From Mytilus edulis (taxonomy: Eukaryota > Mollusca > Bivalvia > Mytilida > Mytilidae): a stretch of 64,000 nucleotides of DNA. Made by a program: the position numbers and the translations under genes. Shown one piece after another: positions 13,501-29,830 of the stretch; positions within the stretch are counted from its first letter, which is position 1; every line of letters begins with the position of its first letter. The notes under the pieces were generated by a model. It saw only the letters and a list, made by a program, of their open reading frames with translations, did no database searches and had not been told where the DNA came from. The DNA is taken from positions 46,708,830 to 46,772,829 of the forward strand of contig NC_092344.1 of NCBI RefSeq assembly GCF_963676685.1, given 5' to 3'.

Positions 13501-16500
13501 CATAGAATTTATACTCTCCTGTGTAAAGAATTGTTCACATTCTTGATAATGCATGCAGCAAATATTTCAAAAGTGCTTCATTTTGTAGTTTCTTTCTTTT
13601 ATTATATCAGACATAAATAATTTTTCATTTCCTACTGTTTGAAAGGACTTTTGTTGGAAATTAATACTCCCAAGGGACATAATTCAGCTTTTTCATTGAT
13701 TAATACAGGCAACAAAGGCAACTTTACAGCTGAGTAGTTTGCATATTTAATGTTAAAAGTGTCTAATATCTTTGTTTTCATCATCTCAAGACAGAATAAT
13801 AGATTTTATAACAAGCTCTAAAATTTTTAACCACAATATGGCATATACTAAAGCATGGAATGGAGATTAGTATGAAAAATCTTGAATTTGTGCATTTCTT
13901 GTAAATTTTTGATAAAATGAATACAAATTGAATGGAACTGTCCATTTTATCTGTTTAAATGGAACTATTTATCATTCTTTTTAAATAAGATAAGATATGA
14001 TTGGATACAGGTTGTTTATTAAGGCTTTTCTGAAAGAAGTAGAGAATGAGGTAAACCAGCATGTAGGGGTGGGGACATAAAATGATCTATGTTTCTTTAA
14101 GTACTGGGGACATACAAGTATTTATTATAGCCAAGGTTTTCACAATAACCCAGTATTGCATTAATAATGTCATAAGAATTCTTTATATCTTTATGTCACA
14201 GTATACTGAAGATAGCAAGGGAAATCAAAGTCACTCAAACTTCAATTCTTTTATACCATTTTGAAGCTTTTGATTAGTACATTTGATTTTTATCACAAAG
14301 AATAGAAATTTTTTACTGAGAACAATACTGTGTTGAGAAAAGTGCTGAGTCATCATGATAGGTCAAATTGATTGGTAATGATATAAAACTTTATTCTAGG
14401 ATGTCAATATTAACTATATTGTGTAAAATGCACCATATAATAGTTCTTTTGTATTTGATTTCACCTTTCGCAATGATTTTTTCAATTGGAAACACCAGAA
14501 TTCAAGTCGCGACAAATATTTTTTACTCAAATGTTTGCCTTTTTTGCTGCGTAATTCCCTAAATGTATAACTTGGGTATTTCTGTAAACATAATCTATTA
14601 AAATGGGAAATTGTCTGGTTTAGTTTGTACTGTTTATGGAATTAGGCAATATTTGGTCACATTGAAAGCATTTTCAGTGTTAGAATTGTTCATCTAAGAA
14701 AAAAAGAGGCCCACTTGAGGCTAAATTTACATAGAATTTATACTCTCCTGTGTAAAGAATTGTTCACATTCTTGATAATGCATGCAGCAAATATTTCAAA
14801 AGTGCTTCATTTTGTAGTTTCTTTCTTTTATTATATCAGACATAAATAATTTTTCATTTCCTACTGTTTGAAAGGACTTTTGTTGGAAATTAATACTCCC
14901 AAGGGACATAATTCAGCTTTTTCATTGATTAATACAGGCAACAAAGGCAACTTTACAGCTGAGTAGTTTGCATATTTAATGTTAAAAGTGTCTAATATCT
15001 TTGTTTTCATCATCTCAAGACAGAATAATAGATTTTATAACAAGCTCTAAAATTTTTAACCACAATATGGCATATACTAAAGCATGGAATGGAGATTAGT
15101 ATGAAAAATCTTGAATTTGTGCATTTCTTGTAAATTTTTGATAAAATGAATACAAATTGAATGGAACTGTCCATTTTATCTGTTTAAATGGAACTATTTA
15201 TCATTCTTTTTAAATAAGATAAGATATGATTGGATACAGGTTGTTTATTAAGGCTTTTCTGAAAGAAGTAGAGAATGAGGTAAACCAGCATGTAGGGGTG
15301 GGGACATAAAATGATCTATGTTTCTTTAAGTACTGGGGACATACAAGTATTTATTATAGCCAAGGTTTTCACAATAACCCAGTATTGCATTAATAATGTC
15401 ATAAGAATTCTTTATATCTTTATGTCACAGTATACTGAAGATAGCAAGGGAAATCAAAGTCACTCAAACTTCAATTCTTTTATACCATTTTGAAGCTTTT
15501 GATTAGTACATTTGATTTTTATCACAAAGAATAGAAATTTTTTACTGAGAACAATACTGTGTTGAGAAAAGTGCTGAGTCATCATGATAGGTCAAATTGA
15601 TTGGTAATGATATAAAACTTTATTCTAGGATGTCAATATTAACTATATTGTGTAAAATGCACCATATAATAGTTCTTTTGTATTTGATTTCACCTTTCGC
15701 AATGATTTTTTCAATTGGAAACACCAGAATTCAAGTCGCGACAAATATTTTTTACTCAAATGTTTGCCTTTTTTGCTGCGTAATTCCCTAAATGTATAAC
15801 TTGGGTATTTCTGTAAACATAATCTATTAAAATGGGAAATTGTCTGGTTTAGTTTGTACTGTTTATGGAATTAGGCAATATTTGGTCACATTGAAAGCAT
15901 TTTCAGTGTTAGAATTGTTCATCTAAGAAAAAAAGAGGCCCACTTGAGGCTAAATTTACATAGAATTTATACTCTCCTGTGTAAAGAATTGTTCACATTC
16001 TTGATAATGCATGCAGCAAATATTTCAAAAGTGCTTCATTTTGTAGTTTCTTTCTTTTATTATATCAGACATAAATAATTTTTCATTTCCTACTGTTTGA
16101 AAGGACTTTTGTTGGAAATTAATACTCCCAAGGGACATAATTCAGCTTTTTCATTGATTAATACAGGCAACAAAGGCAACTTTACAGCTGAGTAGTTTGC
16201 ATATTTAATGTTAAAAGTGTCTAATATCTTTGTTTTCATCATCTCAAGACAGAATAATAGATTTTATAACAAGCTCTAAAATTTTTAACCACAATATGGC
16301 ATATACTAAAGCATGGAATGGAGATTAGTATGAAAAATCTTGAATTTGTGCATTTCTTGTAAATTTTTGATAAAATGAATACAAATTGAATGGAACTGTC
16401 CATTTTATCTGTTTAAATGGAACTATTTATCATTCTTTTTAAATAAGATAAGATATGATTGGATACAGGTTGTTTATTAAGGCTTTTCTGAAAGAAGTAG

Positions 16501-17892
16501 AGAATGAGGTAAACCAGCATGTAGGGGTGGGGACATAAAATGATCTATGTTTCTTTAAGTACTGGGGACATACAAGTATTTATTATAGCCAAGGTTTTCA
16601 CAATAACCCAGTATTGCATTAATAATGTCATAAGAATTCTTTATATCTTTATGTCACAGTATACTGAAGATAGCAAGGGAAATCAAAGTCACTCAAACTT
16701 CAATTCTTTTATACCATTTTGAAGCTTTTGATTAGTACATTTGATTTTTATCACAAAGAATAGAAATTTTTTACTGAGAACAATACTGTGTTGAGAAAAG
16801 TGCTGAGTCATCATGATAGGTCAAATTGATTGGTAATGATATAAAACTTTATTCTAGGATGTCAATATTAACTATATTGTGTAAAATGCACCATATAATA
16901 GTTCTTTTGTATTTGATTTCACCTTTCGCAATGATTTTTTCAATTGGAAACACCAGAATTCAAGTCGCGACAAATATTTTTTACTCAAATGTTTGCCTTT
17001 TTTGCTGCGTAATTCCCTAAATGTATAACTTGGGTATTTCTGTAAACATAATCTATTAAAATGGGAAATTGTCTGGTTTAGTTTGTACTGTTTATGGAAT
17101 TAGGCAATATTTGGTCACATTGAAAGCATTTTCAGTGTTAGAATTGTTCATCTAAGAAAAAAAGAGGCCCACTTGAGGCTAAATTTACATAGAATTTATA
17201 CTCTCCTGTGTAAAGAATTGTTCACATTCTTGATAATGCATGCAGCAAATATTTCAAAAGTGCTTCATTTTGTAGTTTCTTTCTTTTATTATATCAGACA
17301 TAAATAATTTTTCATTTCCTACTGTTTGAAAGGACTTTTGTTGGAAATTAATACTCCCAAGGGACATAATTCAGCTTTTTCATTGATTAATACAGGCAAC
17401 AAAGGCAACTTTACAGCTGAGTAGTTTGCATATTTAATGTTAAAAGTGTCTAATATCTTTGTTTTCATCATCTCAAGACAGAATAATAGATTTTATAACA
17501 AGCTCTAAAATTTTTAACCACAATATGGCATATACTAAAGCATGGAATGGAGATTAGTATGAAAAATCTTGAATTTGTGCATTTCTTGTAAATTTTTGAT
17601 AAAATGAATACAAATTGAATGGAACTGTCCATTTTATCTGTTTAAATGGAACTATTTATCATTCTTTTTAAATAAGATAAGATATGATTGGATACAGGTT
17701 GTTTATTAAGGCTTTTCTGAAAGAAGTAGAGAATGAGGTAAACCAGCATGTAGGGGTGGGGACATAAAATGATCTATGTTTCTTTAAGTACTGGGGACAT
17801 ACAAGTATTTATTATAGCCAAGGTTTTCACAATAACCCAGTATTGCATTAATAATGTCATAAGAATTCTTTATATCTTTATGTCACAGTATA

Positions 17893-18327
17893 GGGAAAAC
17901 GGTAGTATTTAATTTTCCCAGCATTAGGTTGGCCTTTTGTGTACCCAAGGCAGGTGAAGGAAGTCAAATTAGGAGCGCTGTGATTGGATGTAAGGGTACA
18001 ATATATTTTTTATTTATCTATGAATAACTGCAGTGTGTATATTTACAATATAAATTTTAAAACCTATTGAAATATTTTCTAGAGAATTATTCGAAAAGAC
18101 TTGCAAAATTTCATAAATTTGGTGCAAAATGACGGTGGGCATGGATAACATAAACAAGATCCGTTGGAAGTTGGTCATGATCCTATTTGGCTTTAATTTT
18201 TAAAACAGAGTAATAAAGTACTAACACAACATATAACTGTTTTATCCAGGTTTTTATCTTAAAAAGTGGTAAATTTAGAAAATGTTAACATTGTCGCCTA
18301 TGGCAGAATAAATAGTACCGTTTTCCC
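17893..18327. mobile_element. 435-bp MITE-like TIR element, copy 3
   Basis: Same sequence, same site and same flanking TATA as copies 1 and 2, six units plus 439 after copy 2. The satellite about 60 bp beyond it carries a 1-bp deletion near 18388 ('ttttatgctt' for 'ttttgaagctt') that is private to this unit. Confidence 0.93.
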
Positions 18328-20788
18328 TATACTGAAGATAGCAAGGGAAATCAAAGTCACTCAAACTTCAATTCTTTTATACCATTTTATGCTTTTGATT
18401 AGTACATTTGATTTTTATCACAAAGAATAGAAATTTTTTACTGAGAACAATACTGTGTTGAGAAAAGTGCTGAGTCATCATGATAGGTCAAATTGATTGG
18501 TAATGATATAAAACTTTATTCTAGGATGTCAATATTAACTATATTGTGTAAAATGCACCATATAATAGTTCTTTTGTATTTGATTTCACCTTTCGCAATG
18601 ATTTTTTCAATTGGAAACACCAGAATTCAAGTCGCGACAAATATTTTTTACTCAAATGTTTGCCTTTTTTGCTGCGTAATTCCCTAAATGTATAACTTGG
18701 GTATTTCTGTAAACATAATCTATTAAAATGGGAAATTGTCTGGTTTAGTTTGTACTGTTTATGGAATTAGGCAATATTTGGTCACATTGAAAGCATTTTC
18801 AGTGTTAGAATTGTTCATCTAAGAAAAAAAGAGGCCCACTTGAGGCTAAATTTACATAGAATTTATACTCTCCTGTGTAAAGAATTGTTCACATTCTTGA
18901 TAATGCATGCAGCAAATATTTCAAAAGTGCTTCATTTTGTAGTTTCTTTCTTTTATTATATCAGACATAAATAATTTTTCATTTCCTACTGTTTGAAAGG
19001 ACTTTTGTTGGAAATTAATACTCCCAAGGGACATAATTCAGCTTTTTCATTGATTAATACAGGCAACAAAGGCAACTTTACAGCTGAGTAGTTTGCATAT
19101 TTAATGTTAAAAGTGTCTAATATCTTTGTTTTCATCATCTCAAGACAGAATAATAGATTTTATAACAAGCTCTAAAATTTTTAACCACAATATGGCATAT
19201 ACTAAAGCATGGAATGGAGATTAGTATGAAAAATCTTGAATTTGTGCATTTCTTGTAAATTTTTGATAAAATGAATACAAATTGAATGGAACTGTCCATT
19301 TTATCTGTTTAAATGGAACTATTTATCATTCTTTTTAAATAAGATAAGATATGATTGGATACAGGTTGTTTATTAAGGCTTTTCTGAAAGAAGTAGAGAA
19401 TGAGGTAAACCAGCATGTAGGGGTGGGGACATAAAATGATCTATGTTTCTTTAAGTACTGGGGACATACAAGTATTTATTATAGCCAAGGTTTTCACAAT
19501 AACCCAGTATTGCATTAATAATGTCATAAGAATTCTTTATATCTTTATGTCACAGTATACTGAAGATAGCAAGGGAAATCAAAGTCACTCAAACTTCAAT
19601 TCTTTTATACCATTTTGAAGCTTTTGATTAGTACATTTGATTTTTATCACAAAGAATAGAAATTTTTTACTGAGAACAATACTGTGTTGAGAAAAGTGCT
19701 GAGTCATCATGATAGGTCAAATTGATTGGTAATGATATAAAACTTTATTCTAGGATGTCAATATTAACTATATTGTGTAAAATGCACCATATAATAGTTC
19801 TTTTGTATTTGATTTCACCTTTCGCAATGATTTTTTCAATTGGAAACACCAGAATTCAAGTCGCGACAAATATTTTTTACTCAAATGTTTGCCTTTTTTG
19901 CTGCGTAATTCCCTAAATGTATAACTTGGGTATTTCTGTAAACATAATCTATTAAAATGGGAAATTGTCTGGTTTAGTTTGTACTGTTTATGGAATTAGG
20001 CAATATTTGGTCACATTGAAAGCATTTTCAGTGTTAGAATTGTTCATCTAAGAAAAAAAGAGGCCCACTTGAGGCTAAATTTACATAGAATTTATACTCT
20101 CCTGTGTAAAGAATTGTTCACATTCTTGATAATGCATGCAGCAAATATTTCAAAAGTGCTTCATTTTGTAGTTTCTTTCTTTTATTATATCAGACATAAA
20201 TAATTTTTCATTTCCTACTGTTTGAAAGGACTTTTGTTGGAAATTAATACTCCCAAGGGACATAATTCAGCTTTTTCATTGATTAATACAGGCAACAAAG
20301 GCAACTTTACAGCTGAGTAGTTTGCATATTTAATGTTAAAAGTGTCTAATATCTTTGTTTTCATCATCTCAAGACAGAATAATAGATTTTATAACAAGCT
20401 CTAAAATTTTTAACCACAATATGGCATATACTAAAGCATGGAATGGAGATTAGTATGAAAAATCTTGAATTTGTGCATTTCTTGTAAATTTTTGATAAAA
20501 TGAATACAAATTGAATGGAACTGTCCATTTTATCTGTTTAAATGGAACTATTTATCATTCTTTTTAAATAAGATAAGATATGATTGGATACAGGTTGTTT
20601 ATTAAGGCTTTTCTGAAAGAAGTAGAGAATGAGGTAAACCAGCATGTAGGGGTGGGGACATAAAATGATCTATGTTTCTTTAAGTACTGGGGACATACAA
20701 GTATTTATTATAGCCAAGGTTTTCACAATAACCCAGTATTGCATTAATAATGTCATAAGAATTCTTTATATCTTTATGTCACAGTATA

Positions 20789-21223
20789 GGGAAAACGGTA
20801 GTATTTAATTTTCCCAGCATTAGGTTGGCCTTTTGTGTACCCAAGGCAGGTGAAGGAAGTCAAATTAGGAGCGCTGTGATTGGATGTAAGGGTACAATAT
20901 ATTTTTTATTTATCTATGAATAACTGCAGTGTGTATATTTACAATATAAATTTTAAAACCTATTGAAATATTTTCTAGAGAATTATTCGAAAAGACTTGC
21001 AAAATTTCATAAATTTGGTGCAAAATGACGGTGGGCATGGATAACATAAACAAGATCCGTTGGAAGTTGGTCATGATCCTATTTGGCTTTAATTTTTAAA
21101 ACAGAGTAATAAAGTACTAACACAACATATAACTGTTTTATCCAGGTTTTTATCTTAAAAAGTGGTAAATTTAGAAAATGTTAACATTGTCGCCTATGGC
21201 AGAATAAATAGTACCGTTTTCCC
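20789..21223. mobile_element. 435-bp MITE-like TIR element, copy 4
   Basis: Same sequence, site and flanking TATA as the other internal copies. It lies only two units after copy 3, so carrier units are irregularly spaced (3, 6, 2 and 7 units apart). Confidence 0.93.
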
Positions 21224-24200
21224 TATACTGAAGATAGCAAGGGAAATCAAAGTCACTCAAACTTCAATTCTTTTATACCATTTTGAAGCTTTTGATTAGT
21301 ACATTTGATTTTTATCACAAAGAATAGAAATTTTTTACTGAGAACAATACTGTGTTGAGAAAAGTGCTGAGTCATCATGATAGGTCAAATTGATTGGTAA
21401 TGATATAAAACTTTATTCTAGGATGTCAATATTAACTATATTGTGTAAAATGCACCATATAATAGTTCTTTTGTATTTGATTTCACCTTTCGCAATGATT
21501 TTTTCAATTGGAAACACCAGAATTCAAGTCGCGACAAATATTTTTTACTCAAATGTTTGCCTTTTTTGCTGCGTAATTCCCTAAATGTATAACTTGGGTA
21601 TTTCTGTAAACATAATCTATTAAAATGGGAAATTGTCTGGTTTAGTTTGTACTGTTTATGGAATTAGGCAATATTTGGTCACATTGAAAGCATTTTCAGT
21701 GTTAGAATTGTTCATCTAAGAAAAAAAGAGGCCCACTTGAGGCTAAATTTACATAGAATTTATACTCTCCTGTGTAAAGAATTGTTCACATTCTTGATAA
21801 TGCATGCAGCAAATATTTCAAAAGTGCTTCATTTTGTAGTTTCTTTCTTTTATTATATCAGACATAAATAATTTTTCATTTCCTACTGTTTGAAAGGACT
21901 TTTGTTGGAAATTAATACTCCCAAGGGACATAATTCAGCTTTTTCATTGATTAATACAGGCAACAAAGGCAACTTTACAGCTGAGTAGTTTGCATATTTA
22001 ATGTTAAAAGTGTCTAATATCTTTGTTTTCATCATCTCAAGACAGAATAATAGATTTTATAACAAGCTCTAAAATTTTTAACCACAATATGGCATATACT
22101 AAAGCATGGAATGGAGATTAGTATGAAAAATCTTGAATTTGTGCATTTCTTGTAAATTTTTGATAAAATGAATACAAATTGAATGGAACTGTCCATTGTA
22201 TCTGTTTAAATGGAACTATTTATCATTCTTTTTAAATAAGATAAGATATGATTGGATACAGGTTGTTTATTAAGGCTTTTCTGAAAGAAGTAGAGAATGA
22301 GGTAAACCAGCATGTAGGGGTGGGGACATAAAATGATCTATGTTTCTTTAAGTACTGGGGACATACAAGTATTTATTATAGCCAAGGTTTTCACAATAAC
22401 CCAGTATTGCATTAATAATGTCATAAGAATTCTTTATATCTTTATGTCACAGTATACTGAAGATAGCAAGGGAAATCAAAGTCACTCAAACTTCAATTCT
22501 TTTATACCATTTTGAAGCTTTTGATTAGTACATTTGATTTTTATCACAAAGAATAGAAATTTTTTACTGAGAACAATACTGTGTTGAGAAAAGTGCTGAG
22601 TCATCATGATAGGTCAAATTGATTGGTAATGATATAAAACTTTATTCTAGGATGTCAATATTAACTATATTGTGTAAAATGCACCATATAATAGTTCTTT
22701 TGTATTTGATTTCACCTTTCGCAATGATTTTTTCAATTGGAAACACCAGAATTCAAGTCGCGACAAATATTTTTTACTCAAATGTTTGCCTTTTTTGCTG
22801 CGTAATTCCCTAAATGTATAACTTGGGTATTTCTGTAAACATAATCTATTAAAATGGGAAATTGTCTGGTTTAGTTTGTACTGTTTATGGAATTAGGCAA
22901 TATTTGGTCACATTGAAAGCATTTTCAGTGTTAGAATTGTTCATCTAAGAAAAAAAGAGGCCCACTTGAGGCTAAATTTACATAGAATTTATACTCTCCT
23001 GTGTAAAGAATTGTTCACATTCTTGATAATGCATGCAGCAAATATTTCAAAAGTGCTTCATTTTGTAGTTTCTTTCTTTTATTATATCAGACATAAATAA
23101 TTTTTCATTTCCTACTGTTTGAAAGGACTTTTGTTGGAAATTAATACTCCCAAGGGACATAATTCAGCTTTTTCATTGATTAATACAGGCAACAAAGGCA
23201 ACTTTACAGCTGAGTAGTTTGCATATTTAATGTTAAAAGTGTCTAATATCTTTGTTTTCATCATCTCAAGACAGAATAATAGATTTTATAACAAGCTCTA
23301 AAATTTTTAACCACAATATGGCATATACTAAAGCATGGAATGGAGATTAGTATGAAAAATCTTGAATTTGTGCATTTCTTGTAAATTTTTGATAAAATGA
23401 ATACAAATTGAATGGAACTGTCCATTTTATCTGTTTAAATGGAACTATTTATCATTCTTTTTAAATAAGATAAGATATGATTGGATACAGGTTGTTTATT
23501 AAGGCTTTTCTGAAAGAAGTAGAGAATGAGGTAAACCAGCATGTAGGGGTGGGGACATAAAATGATCTATGTTTCTTTAAGTACTGGGGACATACAAGTA
23601 TTTATTATAGCCAAGGTTTTCACAATAACCCAGTATTGCATTAATAATGTCATAAGAATTCTTTATATCTTTATGTCACAGTATACTGAAGATAGCAAGG
23701 GAAATCAAAGTCACTCAAACTTCAATTCTTTTATACCATTTTGAAGCTTTTGATTAGTACATTTGATTTTTATCACAAAGAATAGAAATTTTTTACTGAG
23801 AACAATACTGTGTTGAGAAAAGTGCTGAGTCATCATGATAGGTCAAATTGATTGGTAATGATATAAAACTTTATTCTAGGATGTCAATATTAACTATATT
23901 GTGTAAAATGCACCATATAATAGTTCTTTTGTATTTGATTTCACCTTTCGCAATGATTTTTTCAATTGGAAACACCAGAATTCAAGTCGCGACAAATATT
24001 TTTTACTCAAATGTTTGCCTTTTTTGCTGCGTAATTCCCTAAATGTATAACTTGGGTATTTCTGTAAACATAATCTATTAAAATGGGAAATTGTCTGGTT
24101 TAGTTTGTACTGTTTATGGAATTAGGCAATATTTGGTCACATTGAAAGCATTTTCAGTGTTAGAATTGTTCATCTAAGAAAAAAAGAGGCCCACTTGAGG

Positions 24201-27200
24201 CTAAATTTACATAGAATTTATACTCTCCTGTGTAAAGAATTGTTCACATTCTTGATAATGCATGCAGCAAATATTTCAAAAGTGCTTCATTTTGTAGTTT
24301 CTTTCTTTTATTATATCAGACATAAATAATTTTTCATTTCCTACTGTTTGAAAGGACTTTTGTTGGAAATTAATACTCCCAAGGGACATAATTCAGCTTT
24401 TTCATTGATTAATACAGGCAACAAAGGCAACTTTACAGCTGAGTAGTTTGCATATTTAATGTTAAAAGTGTCTAATATCTTTGTTTTCATCATCTCAAGA
24501 CAGAATAATAGATTTTATAACAAGCTCTAAAATTTTTAACCACAATATGGCATATACTAAAGCATGGAATGGAGATTAGTATGAAAAATCTTGAATTTGT
24601 GCATTTCTTGTAAATTTTTGATAAAATGAATACAAATTGAATGGAACTGTCCATTTTATCTGTTTAAATGGAACTATTTATCATTCTTTTTAAATAAGAT
24701 AAGATATGATTGGATACAGGTTGTTTATTAAGGCTTTTCTGAAAGAAGTAGAGAATGAGGTAAACCAGCATGTAGGGGTGGGGACATAAAATGATCTATG
24801 TTTCTTTAAGTACTGGGGACATACAAGTATTTATTATAGCCAAGGTTTTCACAATAACCCAGTATTGCATTAATAATGTCATAAGAATTCTTTATATCTT
24901 TATGTCACAGTATACTGAAGATAGCAAGGGAAATCAAAGTCACTCAAACTTCAATTCTTTTATACCATTTTGAAGCTTTTGATTAGTACATTTGATTTTT
25001 ATCACAAAGAATAGAAATTTTTTACTGAGAACAATACTGTGTTGAGAAAAGTGCTGAGTCATCATGATAGGTCAAATTGATTGGTAATGATATAAAACTT
25101 TATTCTAGGATGTCAATATTAACTATATTGTGTAAAATGCACCATATAATAGTTCTTTTGTATTTGATTTCACCTTTCGCAATGATTTTTTCAATTGGAA
25201 ACACCAGAATTCAAGTCGCGACAAATATTTTTTACTCAAATGTTTGCCTTTTTTGCTGCGTAATTCCCTAAATGTATAACTTGGGTATTTCTGTAAACAT
25301 AATCTATTAAAATGGGAAATTGTCTGGTTTAGTTTGTACTGTTTATGGAATTAGGCAATATTTGGTCACATTGAAAGCATTTTCAGTGTTAGAATTGTTC
25401 ATCTAAGAAAAAAAGAGGCCCACTTGAGGCTAAATTTACATAGAATTTATACTCTCCTGTGTAAAGAATTGTTCACATTCTTGATAATGCATGCAGCAAA
25501 TATTTCAAAAGTGCTTCATTTTGTAGTTTCTTTCTTTTATTATATCAGACATAAATAATTTTTCATTTCCTACTGTTTGAAAGGACTTTTGTTGGAAATT
25601 AATACTCCCAAGGGACATAATTCAGCTTTTTCATTGATTAATACAGGCAACAAAGGCAACTTTACAGCTGAGTAGTTTGCATATTTAATGTTAAAAGTGT
25701 CTAATATCTTTGTTTTCATCATCTCAAGACAGAATAATAGATTTTATAACAAGCTCTAAAAATTTTAACCACAATATGGCATATACTAAAGCATGGAATG
25801 GAGATTAGTATGAAAAATCTTGAATTTGTGCATTTCTTGTAAATTTTTGATAAAATGAATACAAATTGAATGGAACTGTCCATTTTATCTGTTTAAATGG
25901 AACTATTTATCATTCTTTTTAAATAAGATAAGATATGATTGGATACAGGTTGTTTATTAAGGCTTTTCTGAAAGAAGTAGAGAATGAGGTAAACCAGCAT
26001 GTAGGGGTGGGGACATAAAATGATCTATGTTTCTTTAAGTACTGGGGACATACAAGTATTTATTATAGCCAAGGTTTTCACAATAACCCAGTATTGCATT
26101 AATAATGTCATAAGAATTCTTTATATCTTTATGTCACAGTATACTGAAGATAGCAAGGGAAATCAAAGTCACTCAAACTTCAATTCTTTTATACCATTTT
26201 GAAGCTTTTGATTAGTACATTTGATTTTTATCACAAAGAATAGAAATTTTTTACTGAGAACAATACTGTGTTGAGAAAAGTGCTGAGTCATCATGATAGG
26301 TCAAATTGATTGGTAATGATATAAAACTTTATTCTAGGATGTCAATATTAACTATATTGTGTAAAATGCACCATATAATAGTTCTTTTGTATTTGATTTC
26401 ACCTTTCGCAATGATTTTTTCAATTGGAAACACCAGAATTCAAGTCGCGACAAATATTTTTTACTCAAATGTTTGCCTTTTTTGCTGCGTAATTCCCTAA
26501 ATGTATAACTTGGGTATTTCTGTAAACATAATCTATTAAAATGGGAAATTGTCTGGTTTAGTTTGTACTGTTTATGGAATTAGGCAATATTTGGTCACAT
26601 TGAAAGCATTTTCAGTGTTAGAATTGTTCATCTAAGAAAAAAAGAGGCCCACTTGAGGCTAAATTTACATAGAATTTATACTCTCCTGTGTAAAGAATTG
26701 TTCACATTCTTGATAATGCATGCAGCAAATATTTCAAAAGTGCTTCATTTTGTAGTTTCTTTCTTTTATTATATCAGACATAAATAATTTTTCATTTCCT
26801 ACTGTTTGAAAGGACTTTTGTTGGAAATTAATACTCCCAAGGGACATAATTCAGCTTTTTCATTGATTAATACAGGCAACAAAGGCAACTTTACAGCTGA
26901 GTAGTTTGCATATTTAATGTTAAAAGTGTCTAATATCTTTGTTTTCATCATCTCAAGACAGAATAATAGATTTTATAACAAGCTCTAAAAATTTTAACCA
27001 CAATATGGCATATACTAAAGCATGGAATGGAGATTAGTATGAAAAATCTTGAATTTGTGCATTTCTTGTAAATTTTTGATAAAATGAATACAAATTGAAT
27101 GGAACTGTCCATTTTATCTGTTTAAATGGAACTATTTATCATTCTTTTTAAATAAGATAAGATATGATTGGATACAGGTTGTTTATTAAGGCTTTTCTGA

Positions 27201-29830
27201 AAGAAGTAGAGAATGAGGTAAACCAGCATGTAGGGGTGGGGACATAAAATGATCTATGTTTCTTTAAGTACTGGGGACATACAAGTATTTATTATAGCCA
27301 AGGTTTTCACAATAACCCAGTATTGCATTAATAATGTCATAAGAATTCTTTATATCTTTATGTCACAGTATACTGAAGATAGCAAGGGAAATCAAAGTCA
27401 CTCAAACTTCAATTCTTTTATACCATTTTGAAGCTTTTGATTAGTACATTTGATTTTTATCACAAAGAATAGAAATTTTTTACTGAGAACAATACTGTGT
27501 TGAGAAAAGTGCTGAGTCATCATGATAGGTCAAATTGATTGGTAATGATATAAAACTTTATTCTAGGATGTCAATATTAACTATATTGTGTAAAATGCAC
27601 CATATAATAGTTCTTTTGTATTTGATTTCACCTTTCGCAATGATTTTTTCAATTGGAAACACCAGAATTCAAGTCGCGACAAATATTTTTTACTCAAATG
27701 TTTGCCTTTTTTGCTGCGTAATTCCCTAAATGTATAACTTGGGTATTTCTGTAAACATAATCTATTAAAATGGGAAATTGTCTGGTTTAGTTTGTACTGT
27801 TTATGGAATTAGGCAATATTTGGTCACATTGAAAGCATTTTCAGTGTTAGAATTGTTCATCTAAGAAAAAAAGAGGCCCACTTGAGGCTAAATTTACATA
27901 GAATTTATACTCTCCTGTGTAAAGAATTGTTCACATTCTTGATAATGCATGCAGCAAATATTTCAAAAGTGCTTCATTTTGTAGTTTCTTTCTTTTATTA
28001 TATCAGACATAAATAATTTTTCATTTCCTACTGTTTGAAAGGACTTTTGTTGGAAATTAATACTCCCAAGGGACATAATTCAGCTTTTTCATTGATTAAT
28101 ACAGGCAACAAAGGCAACTTTACAGCTGAGTAGTTTGCATATTTAATGTTAAAAGTGTCTAATATCTTTGTTTTCATCATCTCAAGACAGAATAATAGAT
28201 TTTATAACAAGCTCTAAAATTTTTAACCACAATATGGCATATACTAAAGCATGGAATGGAGATTAGTATGAAAAATCTTGAATTTGTGCATTTCTTGTAA
28301 ATTTTTGATAAAATGAATACAAATTGAATGGAACTGTCCATTTTATCTGTTTAAATGGAACTATTTATCATTCTTTTTAAATAAGATAAGATATGATTGG
28401 ATACAGGTTGTTTATTAAGGCTTTTCTGAAAGAAGTAGAGAATGAGGTAAACCAGCATGTAGGGGTGGGGACATAAAATGATCTATGTTTCTTTAAGTAC
28501 TGGGGACATACAAGTATTTATTATAGCCAAGGTTTTCACAATAACCCAGTATTGCATTAATAATGTCATAAGAATTCTTTATATCTTTATGTCACAGTAT
28601 ACTGAAGATAGCAAGGGAAATCAAAGTCACTCAAACTTCAATTCTTTTATACCATTTTGAAGCTTTTGATTAGTACATTTGATTTTTATCACAAAGAATA
28701 GAAATTTTTTACTGAGAACAATACTGTGTTGAGAAAAGTGCTGAGTCATCATGATAGGTCAAATTGATTGGTAATGATATAAAACTTTATTCTAGGATGT
28801 CAATATTAACTATATTGTGTAAAATGCACCATATAATAGTTCTTTTGTATTTGATTTCACCTTTCGCAATGATTTTTTCAATTGGAAACACCAGAATTCA
28901 AGTCGCGACAAATATTTTTTACTCAAATGTTTGCCTTTTTTGCTGCGTAATTCCCTAAATGTATAACTTGGGTATTTCTGTAAACATAATCTATTAAAAT
29001 GGGAAATTGTCTGGTTTAGTTTGTACTGTTTATGGAATTAGGCAATATTTGGTCACATTGAAAGCATTTTCAGTGTTAGAATTGTTCATCTAAGAAAAAA
29101 AGAGGCCCACTTGAGGCTAAATTTACATAGAATTTATACTCTCCTGTGTAAAGAATTGTTCACATTCTTGATAATGCATGCAGCAAATATTTCAAAAGTG
29201 CTTCATTTTGTAGTTTCTTTCTTTTATTATATCAGACATAAATAATTTTTCATTTCCTACTGTTTGAAAGGACTTTTGTTGGAAATTAATACTCCCAAGG
29301 GACATAATTCAGCTTTTTCATTGATTAATACAGGCAACAAAGGCAACTTTACAGCTGAGTAGTTTGCATATTTAATGTTAAAAGTGTCTAATATCTTTGT
29401 TTTCATCATCTCAAGACAGAATAATAGATTTTATAACAAGCTCTAAAATTTTTAACCACAATATGGCATATACTAAAGCATGGAATGGAGATTAGTATGA
29501 AAAATCTTGAATTTGTGCATTTCTTGTAAATTTTTGATAAAATGAATACAAATTGAATGGAACTGTCCATTTTATCTGTTTAAATGGAACTATTTATCAT
29601 TCTTTTTAAATAAGATAAGATATGATTGGATACAGGTTGTTTATTAAGGCTTTTCTGAAAGAAGTAGAGAATGAGGTAAACCAGCATGTAGGGGTGGGGA
29701 CATAAAATGATCTATGTTTCTTTAAGTACTGGGGACATACAAGTATTTATTATAGCCAAGGTTTTCACAATAACCCAGTATTGCATTAATAATGTCATAA
29801 GAATTCTTTATATCTTTATGTCACAGTATA